Below, piece by piece: positions 1-12,700 of a stretch of DNA of 64,000 nt (its first letter is position 1; every line of letters starts with the position of its first letter). Under the pieces are notes generated by a model, which searched no databases, had not been told where the DNA came from, and saw only the letters and a program-made list of their open reading frames with translations. Location: NCBI RefSeq assembly GCF_963678635.1, contig NC_087063.1, positions 55,147,504 through 55,211,503 of the forward strand, read 5' to 3'. The position numbers were made by a program, and so were the translations under genes. Origin of the DNA: Symsagittifera roscoffensis. Taxonomy: Eukaryota; Xenacoelomorpha; Acoela; Convolutidae.

Positions 1-724
1 GCATACTTGGGGAGCGCTCAATTTGAGTTGCGTGTGGATAACCGAGCCCTATCCTGGTTGAAGACGAACTCGATGGACCAGAATTATACTGGTCGTTGGA
101 TAGTCAGGTTGGATGACTACCACATGATAATCAAGCACAGGGTGCGTGACAATTAACAAACTGCAGACAGCCTTAATAAGAAAACTGAGTTTTTTGAAAA
201 ACTGGAGCAGAAGCAGGACAATCAGGCGGAAATCAAGGAAGGATTCTGGTTTATGGACAAAGAGACTTACGAAGCACTTCCCTTGACGAGATGGTCAGAC
301 AAGTCAGGACATCCAATTCCGTGACAACCTGAACTACCAGTGGAGAAAACGGCAGAAAGTAAGATCTTATCCAAAATGGACCCGGTGCGTTTGGATCTGA
401 TGAATCCTGGTCCAGCAGTAACTCTCTCGTATGAACATAAACAGCCTCTCATTGCTAGATAAAATTGTGCAGGTCACACAACAAGTGATGCGGATGCTGG
501 GCAGGTTGTTGGAGAGAGAAGTGACTAGAGATAATCCGGAATGGGCAGCAGCAATGGCGTCCTGTCCAGTCAGTGAGAAGATACGGATAAAACCATCAAG
601 ACGCCAACACGAAGAAAATGAAAGGGATTGTAGGACGGTTGTTCAGCAACTAGTACCCTCTGTTCCAAAAAGTGTTTTAACGAGAATATCATACAAAGAA
701 AAAGAACAAGAGATCGGAACTTAA
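1..724 (+). pseudogene. pol: Copy A: RNase H 3' part and connection region of pol (broken)
   Basis: The window opens inside a Ty3-type RNase H, the domain that degrades the RNA strand of the RNA/DNA hybrid during reverse transcription. The frame starting at base 1 reads VDNRALSWL, which holds the third catalytic Asp, and then GRWIVRLDDYHMIIKH, closely matching copy B at 26088-26996. A stop (TAA) at 154-156 falls just before the last catalytic Asp motif (NVDHLS in copy B, TADSLN here), and a TGA lies at 322-324. From 431 another frame continues the conserved connection MNINSLSLLDKIVQ to IRIKPSRRQH. The order RNase H then integrase is that of Ty3/Gypsy pol. This copy cannot make the enzyme. The family call is secure; the 5' part lies outside the window. 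Confidence 0.85.
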
Positions 725-1311
725 AAAACTGTCATCTTTGAGGAGCACAATCATGGATGGATAGAAATTGATTCGAAAAATCCGGAAAAATAGAACTTGT
801 CCGGGGAGTCGGTTGTTGAAGAAAGTGGACACGTAGATGATTAAGACCAGGCGTACACAGTTTTTTCCGTAGAGTTTAGATAGAAATCAGAGATTGACAC
901 CTACTCAGACAGGAACTCGAGCACGGGATCAGAAGTGTCAGAGTTGGCAATCCACACATTGCTGGTGGAGACTCGCACAAGGGACTTGGACAGGGAAATG
1001 TCTCAAAACCCCGACATTGATCGCTACCTGTTCCCGAGTGAGAAAGTCTTTGACAACGCGGCAGCTTACCTGGATATGATAGTGGTATCGAAACGTTCGA
1101 TGGTTTTTTTTCACTGCAGAAGGAAGCAGTAAGGACTGACCTTCATTCGTTCAAACAAGAGACAGAACCATTGGCAAAGATTTAGTGCGTTAAGATGGAA
1201 GATGACGCGCATCAGCCCGATGAGCTAAACAGTCACTTGAGGTTCATGATGACATACTTGAAGGCGAGATAGAGACTCTGGGACTTACTAAGAGCGCAGA
1301 AAAATCACCGC
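725..1311 (+). pseudogene. Copy A: pol linker between RNase H and integrase
   Basis: No recognised enzyme domain. Readable pieces in changing frames (for example NPDIDRYLFPSEKVFDNAAAY near 1005-1070) match the same stretch of copy B near 25270-25640, so this is decayed pol linker rather than a separate gene. Conserved pieces include IDTYSDRNSSTGSEVS near 890-940. Several stops and frame changes occur. The function of this linker is unknown; in related elements such stretches lie between RNase H and the integrase zinc-binding domain. Confidence 0.6.
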
Positions 1312-2470
1312 ATGACAAGTAACTTGAAAAGGTGTATAGAAAATGGGTCACCAGACAAAACAGATCTAGAAAAGGATAGTTACCGGATATGGAAACATTT
1401 TTATATGCATAAACAGGGAAGATTATATCTGAGCAAGGATGGGAGCGTTGCTTGCAAAAGGAGAGAGGAGCACAAGGTCCTGTACAAATACAACGCGATA
1501 GTGTTGGCGCAACTCTATCAAACAGAACTTTTTTTCAGGTCACATGATCGGATGGGCCACCAGGGAATCAATAAAGTATATCAGAGCATCTTGAAACGCT
1601 TTGAATGGCTTGAAAGTGAGAAGGCATGCGAGAACTGGGTAACATCATGTCTATTATGCCAACAGGTGAAAAATCCCCGGAAACTACGTTTTGCATTACT
1701 GTCGATAGAGTCATCCATGTTCAATGAGGTTGTACATATCGATCACCAGAAGATATGAATGACAGACAGTGGCTACAATCAAGTTCTGGTGATGATCCAT
1801 CACTTCGCAAAGTATGCAGATGCCGTGCCCTGCATAACTGCCTCAGCAGAAGAGACATGCGATCATCTGATCAATACGTGTATATGACATTCGAATCATA
1901 TTCGAATCGGACAATGGATTAGCTTTCGAAGGCGAACTTACTAAGGATCTCATGAGACGTTCCCAAATGGCTCATGCTCATTCTACGACGTACCGCACCC
2001 AGACGAATGACTGGGACAGATATCTTCCACAAGTAATGGGAGCTTATAACAGTACGCAACATGCCACCACAGGAATTAGTCCGCACATGATGTTTACTGT
2101 TTACTGGACATGGAAAGTCTTTGCCTTTCACTCTCTTTTATTCAGAGTATGCAAAAAAGGAAACAATGCAACAAGTCTATGTAAGGGACGTGATCAGACG
2201 TCAGCAAGAGCTGAACGATTTATGTAGACGCAATACGGAACAAACTCAGGCGAAGCAGAGAAAATAAGTTTGACAAGAGGGCAGCTGGTGGAAAAGCTTA
2301 CTCGGTAGGAGACTACGTGTGGGTTTTTCAGAACGTTGTTTTACCGAAAGGAGCGAAGAAACTCCTGAAGAAGTGGAGGCGACCGTTCATGATAACAGAA
2401 TTTCATCAGGAGGGACGTTTTTAAAGACTAAGTATTGGCCGAGCTGCGCCCGTCGAGAATATTAAGCCAC
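1312..2470 (+). pseudogene. pol: Copy A: integrase, catalytic Glu region deleted
   Basis: Retroviral-type integrase, which would insert element cDNA into host DNA. The N-terminal HHCC zinc site is intact: FRSHDRMGHQG supplies the two His and CLLCQQ the two Cys. The catalytic core follows with VVHIDHQKI (first Asp), then a TGA at 1756-1758, and SDNGLAFEGEL (second Asp). The PQTNG segment that should lead to the catalytic Glu is fused directly to WDRYLPQVMGAYNST near 2005-2015, so the Glu and about 30 residues present in copies C and D are missing. The C-terminal AYSVGDYVWVFQNV motif near 2300 is kept. The frame shifts several times. Identity as Ty3-like integrase is firm; the copy is dead. Confidence 0.88.
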
Positions 2471-3740
2471 ACAATCCATCCAAAGGGGGCTGGTGTATAC
2501 CTGAAGACAGGGAGGAGGGTGATTAACTGATGATGGACCCAGCTTGCGAAGTCAACGAGAAATATTCCAGAGAAAAGAACGATGGGGATGAGGCGCTAGA
2601 AGAATGAACAAGTCCGTCGCTGGACCTGAATCCTAATGAAATAATTGATGCGGATGAGGAAACCTTACCCTACGCTGGAGAAGACTGGGAAACCACGAGC
2701 AAATAGAGGTTTCCAAGAACATGGAACCGGATCTACTCTTTTCAATGCAAACAAGAATAAGTGACAGGACAAGACCCGCAAAGAAATATAATCGTTTGCG
2801 AAGACGACTTTTGTAGTGGACATGATATACCTGAAAAAGATAGAGGAAGATTGGTGTGTCTAGAGGAGATACCCGCGTCACAGTACATAGACATTGTCGA
2901 TGGCCAAGACAAGGAATGGATCGACGATCGGTCTAAACCTGGAGTGGAACTTGACGACGAGCAGAAGCAGTTAAGGAACCTGCGCGTCTTGGAGTGGTTG
3001 AACAAAATGACCCAAAGGAAACCAGTGTCACGATTCAGGACGTAGAGCAGGAAACACATAAGAATGACAAAGATGTTTCTTCCTGGACAGCTCAGGAAGG
3101 ACAGTTACTGATTCCTGCGTCCAACCTTAACTTATTATCCGGTATGCAATCGACGGGGATTTCGATGGATGTTTTTGTCCGGGGAGTGGGGGTAGGACTT
3201 CTCCAGGGATCGGGGTACCCACATTGAGAAAAATTAATAGTAAAATAAACATTGCAAGAGAAACATGCGACCTGGAGGCAGAAACAGATGAAGGCCCCAA
3301 GGCACAGTTATAGGGAGAGTAGTAGAGTCATATTTTAAGTTGCCAAATGAATGCTCAAGTAGCATAAAACTATCAGATAGCGATTTTATACTTACAAATA
3401 GGACGCGTGCGATAGCGATTACGGCGGACATGAATTTTAGAACAGCGTTAGCAGCAGACTTTAAGATAGAATATAAAAACATAGATTTTTTGTGGAAGCA
3501 AAGACCAGGTATAGGAGGTGTACCAGCTTTGCCTCCGTGCGACGTAAAAGCAGCATGTAGACCCTGAAGGTTTGGTTCCGTCCCTGACGAGACTGAGAGA
3601 CTTCTTGGTGGAGAGAGGTGTGAAAGAACTCTCGCTTCCGGTGCACGACCCAAACCGAGGACGACTGCAACCACGGGAGCTGTATGCGCTGATACATGTG
3701 ATCTTTTCTGATACCAACATGCAAGTATAACTACATAAGA
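2471..3740 (+). pseudogene. Copy A: C-terminal extension of Pol
   Basis: Continues from the integrase to a conserved end. Contains an acidic stretch (2761-3045, with FCSGHDIPEKDRGRL and VDGQDKEWIDD), a separate readable stretch at 3340-3567 (KLSDSDFILTNRTRAIAIT) and a final block near 3650-3725 reading NRGRLQPRELYALIH. The last block also ends the pol fragments of copies C and D, where it is followed by VYLHKK and a stop, so it marks the pol C terminus. Copies C and D lack most of 2600-3640, so this extension differs in length between copies. No known domain recognised. Frames are interrupted by several stops. Confidence 0.6.
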
Positions 3741-4112
3741 AATAATATTTGAGTCTAGGTTGAGTGTAGGTCGAATGTAGAATGTGTTTTGTGTTAATGC
3801 GTTATGTTGTTATGTTAGTAGGACATTAGGTTTGGAAGAGTTATTGACCACGAATACTCAAACAGAGTAAATCCAAAGTGTGAACTATCCGCTCTTAGAT
3901 CAAATTTCAAGACTTAAGAACCGAATTGATTTATAAAATGTTTTACGAACAAAATCTTTTTATCTGACTGTTTTTAAAGTTGGTTTCAGTAAGAATTTAG
4001 AACAATGTTGACAGATGTGATAGTCGTGATCCTATTTCTAGATCCTGAATGATCAATTTAAACTTTGAACTTCAACCTTGTGAAATCAACTTATCGAGCT
4101 CAATAATCAAGA
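3741..4112 (+). promoter_or_regulatory. Copy A: pol/ORF-X junction with conserved splice-acceptor-like motif
   Basis: Non-coding AT-rich spacer of about 370 bases between the end of pol and ORF-X. It holds TTATG-type short repeats near 3800-3815 and a pyrimidine-TAG motif, cctatttctag, ending at 4041 and followed by atcctgaatga. The same motif sits at the same place in copy B (minus, AG at 23622-23623) and copy C (AG at 48602-48603), while the surrounding sequence has diverged. By analogy with retroviral env expression it could be the acceptor of a spliced ORF-X mRNA. That role is inferred. Confidence 0.4.
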
Positions 4113-5219
4113 ATAGATAATTTCGACGAACTGATGGATTTGGCCGAGGCGTACGTGGGCCAGTCATAGACGAGCATCATCGTGGGCTGCTGGAAAGGGA
4201 CTGTGGCCAGTATTACCCAGATGTGGCCATGTTAACGGCTGTTCTGCCAACATCCTAGACTGCCCCATGAAAGTCTTTTTGATGGCGGCTTGGGGCGAAC
4301 AAGGAGTGGTGGATCGCCCAAGTCTGCGTTGTGTTATGGGATGGAGAAACGGAGCTCTCTCGGGAAGCAACTTGACGCACGAACCCGGTGTGGGTACCAC
4401 TTGGACGTACCAGCATGGAGAGATGCCTCTCCCAGTCAGGCCTAGGCCCGACCTGAGGAGTAAACATCGAGCTTCTCATCAGGAAATGAGTAGCGAGACT
4501 GCCTCGTCTTTCTCACAATTGAAAGCTGCGGTGCGAGCCAAGAGACCCAGATTAAAAGAAGAAGTGCAGACGAATAAAACGATGGAACATCTAAATGAGT
4601 CGCAAGACGAGCTGGGGCGAGTGAGAAAAACCTTGCTCAGAACTGAAGAAGATCGAGATATGTGGAGAAGACTGTTCGAGGATTGCAACAAGAAACAAGG
4701 AGAGGAGATAGAACGTTTGAGGCAGGAATATAAGGAGCGATCGGAAGGACTACGATTAGCGACAACAAAGGAACGATTAGTGCCCGCAGGGAATATTCCT
4801 CGTGGGCAGTCCCCGATGGAGCTTCTGATGCCTCGCGAACTAAGTCAGACAACAGAAGTGCAAATCCCAACCGCACCCGGTAGAGTGAGAATCCCGGATC
4901 CAAGTGACACCCTGGAAGATCCAGTCGTGGAACGAACCATGCAACAGCTGGTGGAAGCACCCTATGACTGCACCCTATGGAAAAAACGATGATACTGGCA
5001 GAATAGAGCTCTCCTCGGAGGTAATGAAGAGAACGGAAGCTGCTACTGAAACAAAAGTAGACAAAAACTTCGGACAGGAAGATAAGGGAAATGCCAAATA
5101 AGAAAGTGACGCGTGTACTTGACAGACAGAAAAAAAATCAAATTAAAAACAACTTCACAGGAGTCATGGAGACGGATATGCGAGCATGTTTCAGACGATC
5201 AACGTCGAGTCCATCAATG
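4113..5219 (+). pseudogene. Copy A ORF-X: N-terminal coiled-coil module
   Basis: First module of the extra 3' reading frame. Alignment with copy C puts the original start at 4113, where ATG is now ATA. After a frame change, 4267-4992 is open for 241 residues. Residues about 100-165 form a highly charged heptad-rich helix (SQDELGRVRKTLLRTEEDRD and onward through RLRQEYKERSEG), a probable coiled coil that could mediate oligomerisation. It is preceded by a basic patch (AKRPRLKEE) and followed by the conserved FPRGQSP-type motif (IPRGQSPMELLMPRELSQTT). The open frame ends at 4992 by a frameshift; the matching sequence continues in other frames to about 5220. No enzyme signature. The same module is found in copies B and C. 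Confidence 0.7.
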
Positions 5220-6072
5220 AACCTGAAGAACCACCTCTTTGAACGTCGCATTTGATAATGAGCGTTCGTCTAGTGAGAATCTTCGGTGATGGCATTCGGA
5301 GGCACCGCAGTCGCCCAATTGTATCGGATGGTAGAGTTGATGAACCCGGGCAGAATCGTTGACACAATGATTCTAAATGGCATAAACATCGTGCACAGAA
5401 GCTCAGACTCAGAAGAAGCTCAATGGGAAGCAATGCTGGTGTGCTTGTTTACTGCAGCGTGGCAAAAGTTCCAGTGCGCGGTACTGACCGTCTGCAAAAC
5501 ACAAATGAAAACAAGAACACAGTCAGCCACGGCTAAAAGACATAATGAAAGAGTCGTGAGGTGGAACAACATAGTGCGTAATCTGGCTAGTCGCAATGCT
5601 GGACGAATGATCTTAATGGACTTAGAGCATGAGCTGAAGGTTCTTGATCAGGCCAGATTTAGCACTGAGAGAATAAACTTTGACAGTATAGAATGACAAA
5701 GCTGGATGAACCGTGTCTTCCAGGAGTAGCTGGATGGGTTAGATATTGAACTATTCGACATTGGAGCACTCAGGACAGAAGAAGCGACAAACGTACCTCC
5801 GAAAAACGCGATTTCGACCTTTGTGCCCCCTGAATCTGGAGACACGCTTGGGATTAGTCGCAGCCGTGCCACAAGTGATGCAGAGCTCGAGTGAGCAAGA
5901 ACAGAGTTCAGACTTATTGGAACGACTGGGTGAAGCACCAGTGAGGATGACCATTCATCCCCGACGAAGATTGGGACCAGTCAATCAAACGGTGGATACG
6001 ACCTCAGGCACCTCCAGATCTGAGACGACGAAGAGTACGAGAATAGTGGACCGACAAACAAGATTCAATTAA
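5220..6072 (+). pseudogene. Copy A ORF-X: SGNH hydrolase-like domain (catalytic residues lost)
   Basis: Second module of ORF-X. Comparison with copies B and C suggests an SGNH/GDSL-type esterase fold. Block I, where copy C has LILGDSLVRVL, reads LIMSVRLVRIF here, so the nucleophile Ser is lost. Block II is retained as MAFGGTAVAQLYRM. Block III reads ILNGINIVHRSSD, where copy B has ILIGTNN. Block V, DxxH in copy C, is ERIN here. Readable frames are 5286-5696 and 5746-6072, with stops near 5696 and 5728. Family members are lipid or carbohydrate esterases; the role in a retroelement is unknown. This copy would be inactive. Confidence 0.6.
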
Positions 6073-7376
6073 GCTGAACCTTCAAACAGTAAGATTTGAA
6101 GCTGATGCAATGAGAATGATGAATGGCGCAAGACTATCAGTAAATGGACTGTACTCGTTCGTTAGAGTGGGCTGGCTGATAGCAGCAGAAGTCAACTTCA
6201 GCTCTACAATAGCATTAAGGTTTACTGACGTTGAGGGACTGCCCTCAAACAACACCATGGGTCCCGTGCAAGCCAGACATTTGCAAGATGTAAAAATGAA
6301 TCATAGTGAGCAGAAAAGAGAATAGAGACCAGGGAGAATTTTGACCACTAGAGCACCAACGGGGCAACGATGTTTAAGCAATTGCGAAGGTCACCAGCTC
6401 ATGTGAAAGAAAGAGCCTGTCCGAAAAAGAATTTGACGTTGAATTGAAATTTCGAAAAGGCGAGACCACCTTCGTAGCGTACGGCAAAGCAGAGATGAGG
6501 AAAGCAAAGATATTGAAGATTGCGATCTCGAACTTCGTGCATACCTCTAAGTTTTTCGCTTGGCCCCACGTAATAATGTTGGCGGGAGCCGACCTGGATT
6601 GGATGCAGTCCACAACAATAGGGACTGGGGTTCAGCAACAAACCGACTTTAATCCGATCAAAATTGTGTTCGCCGGCAATATTGGTGTCACCTGCATAGT
6701 AGAGGCTCAGAGAGCCAGCAACGGCGGAAGATGCGGTGTGGCCAGAAATTAAATACATTCTGGAGGCCATGGGCGAGATCATGGATGTGTTACAGGAAAG
6801 CGGATTCCAGAAAATAATGCCAAAGCCAGTATTCGTGTTGTCTCCAGGATTTGCACACCTCCCGTATGGACTAAAATTTATGTATGCAAGGATAGCGCTA
6901 CTCTCAGAAGGGAAATATGATATGATCTTACCCACCCCAAACCGCGAAGTGGAGGCGAGGAATCTGAGGCCGTTTTGGTCAGAATTGTCTGCAGTATGAT
7001 CGGGTATCTCAAACGGATATCTATGAGAAGATTCGAAGATCATCCGCTACACATGCTGGTGCTAGATGAAGTGTTGGGATTAGAGTTGTCCAATTTCAGC
7101 AGACAGCTCAAGTTGAAACCAGGAATTGACGATAGTCATCGAGTTATAGTGGGAACAACAATTGATCTGTGGTTTAGAGGAATGGAGATCAAGGAAGAAG
7201 GAGAGAAGAGGCAGAATGCCAAAGAAACGAAAACCCACAAGGAAGCTATGGTTTCGCGAACGAAGCCAGAGGCGAACAAGTGGTTGCACTTGACTCCTCG
7301 AATAGCAGCATTGGGCATGGACGCTTTCGACCAAAGCCCAGCGATGATCACAAAGGTTCACGCCTACCTAATGTGA
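6073..7376 (+). pseudogene. Copy A ORF-X: central module 1 (unrecognised)
   Basis: Continues ORF-X in shifting frames: 6110-6325 (GARLSVNGLYSFVRVGWLIAA), 6444-6752 (VIMLAGADLDWMQST, then NPIKIVFAGN), 6736-6999 (ALLSEGKYDMILPTPN) and 6975-7376 (LDEVLGLELSNFSRQLKLKP). Alternating hydrophobic strands and helices suggest an alpha/beta fold. In copy B the corresponding strand reads FAGISDHMHSRGF, which faintly recalls SGNH block III, so a second SGNH-like unit is possible. I do not recognise a known family. Copy B lacks two parts of this module and copy C lacks the central strand portion, so copy A is the most complete version here. Confidence 0.5.
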
Positions 7377-8960
7377 GAATTTAATTTAGCTGAAAATGAA
7401 GAAGAAATGTCTGCAGAATTCATAAACAGGATGTGTCAGATATAACTCGAGACCTTGTCGACATAGAAGTTCAGAGGAAAAGAAGGTTTCGAGAGGACGG
7501 ATAGCAAGTTGGGAGCAGGATGAACCGCGCCGTTCCTGGCGAAAAACTACCTGGGGCTCCTCGATTTCTAATAAGGTAATTCCTCAAAACATTTACCGAA
7601 TTATCTATCGTAGTGATTCTGTGACTGTTTGTGACGTTTGGCGCAAAAAAATTTCGTGAAAGGACCAGCAGTATCCTTGAAGGAATACAAAAACTCCGAC
7701 AGGATTGACTACTGATATTAATGCATGCGATCATGCAAGGGAATTTGGAAGGATTGATTAATTTATTCTGCTGCCCCGAGCAGATCAGGGAGCATGTGAA
7801 AAAGTTCGACATGAAACGGTCCACGAACTCTTGGACTAAAATACAGGATCTAAGACACAATCTGATCCAATACCTCCTACAACAGAATCTCTGCGGAACC
7901 AGAGAAGACAAGACGATAGAAAGAGAGGAGGATGTGCGACGTCATGCAGGTGGCAAGCCCCCTTACTTACTGATTTAAGCCTAGCTATGACGACAGATCC
8001 CTATGCACTGATCAAGAGAATCGGCGAGTTCGTGACGACGATATACTGTCCAGCAGTGACATTTGCGTTCCCTAACTCGAGCCTCATTTCAGCAGTGGGC
8101 GGGAGCATACTCATTTGGTGTGAGCATAATGTGCTACGCGAATTGATGAGTGAGGGTTTACTGTTCGCGGAAATAGCAGAGCCACATATGACATCAGTCA
8201 ACTTCAATGATCACTTTCGTGACCGAATGGCCAAAGTGCATGAAAGGCATATCTAATTGTTCCCAAATTTCTCGAATTTGAGACCCTACGACAAAACGAA
8301 CGGCCAGATAACTAGAATTCCTCGTCTATTAGTCCCATTCCAGAAGGTGAGAAAAGAAACTGAAGACCGGGGCTGCTATTAAAAGCTGCCAGAAGAAAAA
8401 CCTGAGTTCCATCAATTCGAATGATGTTGCAGTCCACACTCCCAGGTTGAGAGCCTCCGTTACCAACGAAAGGAGGATGGCAAAGTTCTCTGAATCGATG
8501 GACCCGTGCTACGCTAGGTAGAAGTGCTGCGTGCTGCAATATACGCAGTTTGCATATGTAGATGAGTCGACAAGTAGAAGGATGAGCAATGCGGTCACTC
8601 CAAAACCTGAAAGATTCGAAGAAGAAGTAGCCAAGTTCGACCTGGCGCCAATTATCATGAGAGGCAACAGCGGACTTGCAAGTAGCCGCTTTTATAGTAA
8701 TGAGTGTGAAGCTAGAATTGGCAATAAAAGGGAAGCTGCTGCCTAGGATTGCTCTAGCGCCCTTCGGCTGTGAGGAAGTTAAGATAAAACATGGAGAAAG
8801 TAAAAATAGGTCAGCTGTCAAGTTAGTTGTGTCGAAGTTCCCAGCCATAACAACGAATGTCGAGCAAGGACCTTCAAGATCAGGAAAAAATGAAGCGCGA
8901 GTCGACGAGGAGAAAAAAGACCATCAACCGGAAGAACCGATGGAGCAGGATCACGACTAA
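7377..8960 (+). pseudogene. Copy A ORF-X: central module 2 (unrecognised)
   Basis: Further ORF-X sequence, open in 7721-7978, 7987-8256, 8531-8746 and 8676-8960. Conserved with copies B and C are LIQYLLQQN, LISAVxGS, NFxxHFRxRM, LQYTQFAYxDE and the block LAPFGxEEVKxxHGE. The end is lysine and glutamate rich and probably disordered (KKDHQPEEPMEQD). Helical prediction dominates by eye. No family recognised. It holds the segment around TTDPYALIKRIGEFVTT at 7987-8040 that is deleted in copy C. Several frame changes make it non-functional. Confidence 0.5.
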
Positions 8961-9736
8961 GCGGGAAGGGATGAAGACAAAGCCTCAGTAGGTGGTTCGT
9001 CTAGCCTGGACTTTAATTTCTTGGACGATGACTAATTGGAACAGAAACGTTGACAGGCACGACTAACCCAGTGGAAGATGAAACTTCCACGATGGAACCT
9101 CCCTCAGCCTTCATGAATGTGACCCATAACTTGAGACCCGTCTCCTGGTAAGTCCAAAACCACTACAAAGAAGTTTTTAACGGAGTCTCCGCGCAAGAGA
9201 AGAATAGAAGGCGCAGCCCGAGTAGCTTTCTTGGGATTACTGCCAGAAGAAGACTGGGAAGTTCACCATCGGGCTCATGAAAAAAGATGAAACTGTGATA
9301 TGGACAGAGTTGCTTTCACGGAAGTAGTCTGGTAGACAATAGTGCAGTGTCACGGTACACAGTCGAAGTTCACAACAGATCTCAACCGAACACTGATGCG
9401 GGAAATCCTTGACAAACTGGAGGAATGTGAAGAGGGAATGAGTGAATTGTTAATTTTTTCAGCCACCGATGAAAGTGAAGCTAACTCTCCGATCAAGTCG
9501 ACGCAACAAGAAAGTAACGAGGAAGTCGTATGCCTGTCCAGAACTCAAAAAGGAACGATGCGGTCGAAAATATTGACGACAAGATCATCGACACGAAAAA
9601 GAAATTGTGCAACAAAGTGAGGATAAGGAAAACCGGGAAGACCAAAGTGGATTCTGAACTTTCAGCAAAGGCTGTTAACTCAGCTAAAAGAAAACGAGTC
9701 CAAGGTGTCATGGATATGGGGCAAGGCGATGACTGA
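8961..9736 (+). pseudogene. Copy A ORF-X: charged linker with KRKR motif
   Basis: Low-complexity, strongly charged linker between the central modules and the C-terminal region. Readable at 9342-9620 and 9530-9736. It keeps SSLDFNFLDD near 9000-9030, the ATDESEANSPIK motif near 9460-9500 and the basic cluster NSAKRKRVQG near 9677-9705. All three copies have the KRKRV cluster at the same place. It could be a nuclear localisation signal or a furin-type cleavage site; the sequence alone does not decide. Confidence 0.5.
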
Positions 9737-12700
9737 TTGTCTGCCTTGTCCAGAACGATTACCGATGTAACGATGGGGCCACCCATCCTCATGGCAGGAT
9801 TAAGATCAGCCAGCTATAAGACCAAGAAGAGTGAGAGCACTCTAACTGGAGCTACTCTAGAAATGAAAACACTCAGCCAGTGTGGTGGTAGTACCCTTCG
9901 GGACTTCAGATCATCATGCATGAATCCTGGAAAGGGAAGCATCATAGGACGGCTGACCCCAGTGGATTACAACCGATTATCGAAAACCGTCTCGATTGCC
10001 CAACCCACCGATGGATACATGGAACTGATGGAGTACAGGAACTCAGCTAGAGGACATCTGATTGCTCTAGAAAATAAAGGTGCCATGGAATGTTACCTGG
10101 AAGAAATTATACAGGGCACAACGATGAAGCAAGAGACATATGGAGCGTTAGTCTCCTCCGAAATGCGCGTGGAAACGGTGGATCAATTAGTGAGTTTGCC
10201 GTGGAGAGCAGTAGTAATATTTCACTTTGAAGGAGAAATGCAAATTAAACCGAAGTAAATTGCTGTAAAAGCGATACCGTACGTCAGAACTGAGCTGCAA
10301 CTCAGGTTAACTTGGTGTAAGGCGGGATTGGCGATGGGAGAGCATGATTCGGAAACAAGGAAAAGGTCGAAAGAAGAGAAGGTGGTCTTGATGACGAGTT
10401 TAGGAGACCTTATGATCTGTGAAGGAGCGACAGTAGCGTGTGCGAAACGGAAAGACGCTCTATGTTTCGTCAAGTTCCTGTTGGAACAAATGTCGGTACG
10501 AGCGCTGACTACTTCTGCAAAAAAAAGAGAGAAGGCAGTGATCTAACGAAGAACTTGCTTTCACAAGCGCTTTTGGACTTTCATCAAAGCAAACCAATGC
10601 GAGTGAACAAGGAAGAACCCGTCGAACTAGAACCCTTGAAGAAGATCGATAAAATCCGAATATTCTCGAACAAGGAGCTTAGTCTCACGAAAGAATCGAT
10701 GGGGACACTGCTGAAGTCCAAGGAAAACTGTGGACCGATCAGAAAGAAGTCATACCCTTATGTCGTTGGAATGGCATAGAATCCTTTCATCAATGAGGAC
10801 ATACGTGATTGTTACTTCTATTACGTGTTGCTGAGGTTCTGGTCGTCATGATTTCCAACGATAAGATAAGCTAGTAAGCAACTCGAGTTGGGACTGGTAT
10901 TGGAAGAAAAGGTGATTGCACCATCCATACCGAAATCTGATAACCGAGTGGATTTCGGATTGGGTTTCCTAGATGAGTTACTGAGAACGAGCCTGATGGT
11001 AGTGTGGGGTTTAATGAAATTGTCATGGTGCCCGATTCCAAACGCTGATTCAATTTAGCGGGCAACGCAGGATGGACAGACAGAATTGAAAACAGATTGC
11101 AATTTGCGCGATCTCAACACCGTCTACAATTTGATGAGTACAACCTCTACGAGCAACCAAGAGAAGAGTGTGGAGTTGCCTGGCTGGGGACCAGAAGACT
11201 GGTTGAAACCTGGTAGCTGTCTGGCGAAAGTTTGTGGACTAGAAAATTATATGTGTGTCGGTCTGGATTGCGTGAAAACACTTGCGAAACAGCAAAGCAA
11301 TTGATGATACTGATGGGTAACATAGTGATGAAGGCAAAAATGGAAACAGAACTGATTGCAGATTGCCATGGAGGAAAGGAAGTGAATCTAGTGACTGCAC
11401 TAGGGTTCTACAGCATGTTTGGTTTTTTAGAGTCACTATTGTTCTAGAACAAAAACATGAGATGGTTACAGCCATCAAGGTAGAAGTGCTTCTGGGAGTA
11501 TAACAAACTGAACAGAAGCATATTGGAAACAAAAGAAGAAATAGAAGTGGAAATGAACATCAGGCAGAGTTAAACTTATCGCAGACCGCCTGGAGCGCGA
11601 TACCTAGTAGGCTCGAAGAGGGCGCCGATGTGCAAAGGCGGATACCCAGTACACATCGTAGCAGTGGATGTGAAGAGTACAAGGACGATCGTGGATCAAA
11701 ACATCTCCGTGTCAAAATGTGTAAGACTTGCGAGAATGTCGGAAAAAATTTACGAATTGCTGCGCAAGATGTTCGCAGCAATTCCAGAAAGACTTAAAGA
11801 AGAGTTGGAGTCGATGCTGGGAAAGAAGTTCATGGGATATGCTAGCGGGAATTTCAGTGATTTTGAAAGACACAAGCAGAGAGGGTCAACATCGGCGGAG
11901 TACAATGTAGTAGACGAAAATGATGAAATCCACCGAATAATGATGGAAGTGGAACCACTACTGGAAGCGTTGGGGAAACGAAATTGGAGAAGCATCATGT
12001 TGACACATGATGAGTTCATGTGCCATTGTTTGCTACAAACATGGTGGTATATTGGACAAAAACCTGGAGAGCTGCTTACCATGGTTTACCAGACTCATCG
12101 CAGCCCAAAACGATAGTCATAGTTGGAGTTATGATGGCGATTTGATGGCTGGAAGCTCATGTTAAGGAGCAAAATTGACAAGGAGCACCGACCAAAGAGC
12201 AGTTAGAGGAACTTGATTGTCCAAAGAAATTAGATCTTTTTGAGACAACGTGCAAAATCTTGAACATTCCGATGGAAGTAAAGAAGATATAGGCCAGGAG
12301 ACGACTGAAGCCATGGTTTACAGCCAACGTGATTGCATGGATGTACGAGTATTCCACGAAGCATATGTCGAAGCACAGCAGAGTGTACAGTGCGTATCAG
12401 CTGGACATTATGCAGGAGCTTTCAAGCGACCTTTTGTAACTCATCGGAATGCGGTGACCACTGCAGTGAAGAGAACTTCTAGGACAAGTGAATGTGACGG
12501 AAGGGAAAAAGAAGAGATGTTGAAGGAAGACTTGGAGAGAAACGTGACGTTGTGCCTCCACAACAGCTTCTGCCGAAACAGAGAATCTAACGTTGATCCT
12601 CCACCTTGTTGTAAACAAAAAGTAGAAGAGCAGAAGTGTTGGAGGGCTGCTTCCAACAGCGTAGGAAGAGCTACCGACGTGTTGCAAGACACAGAGACTG

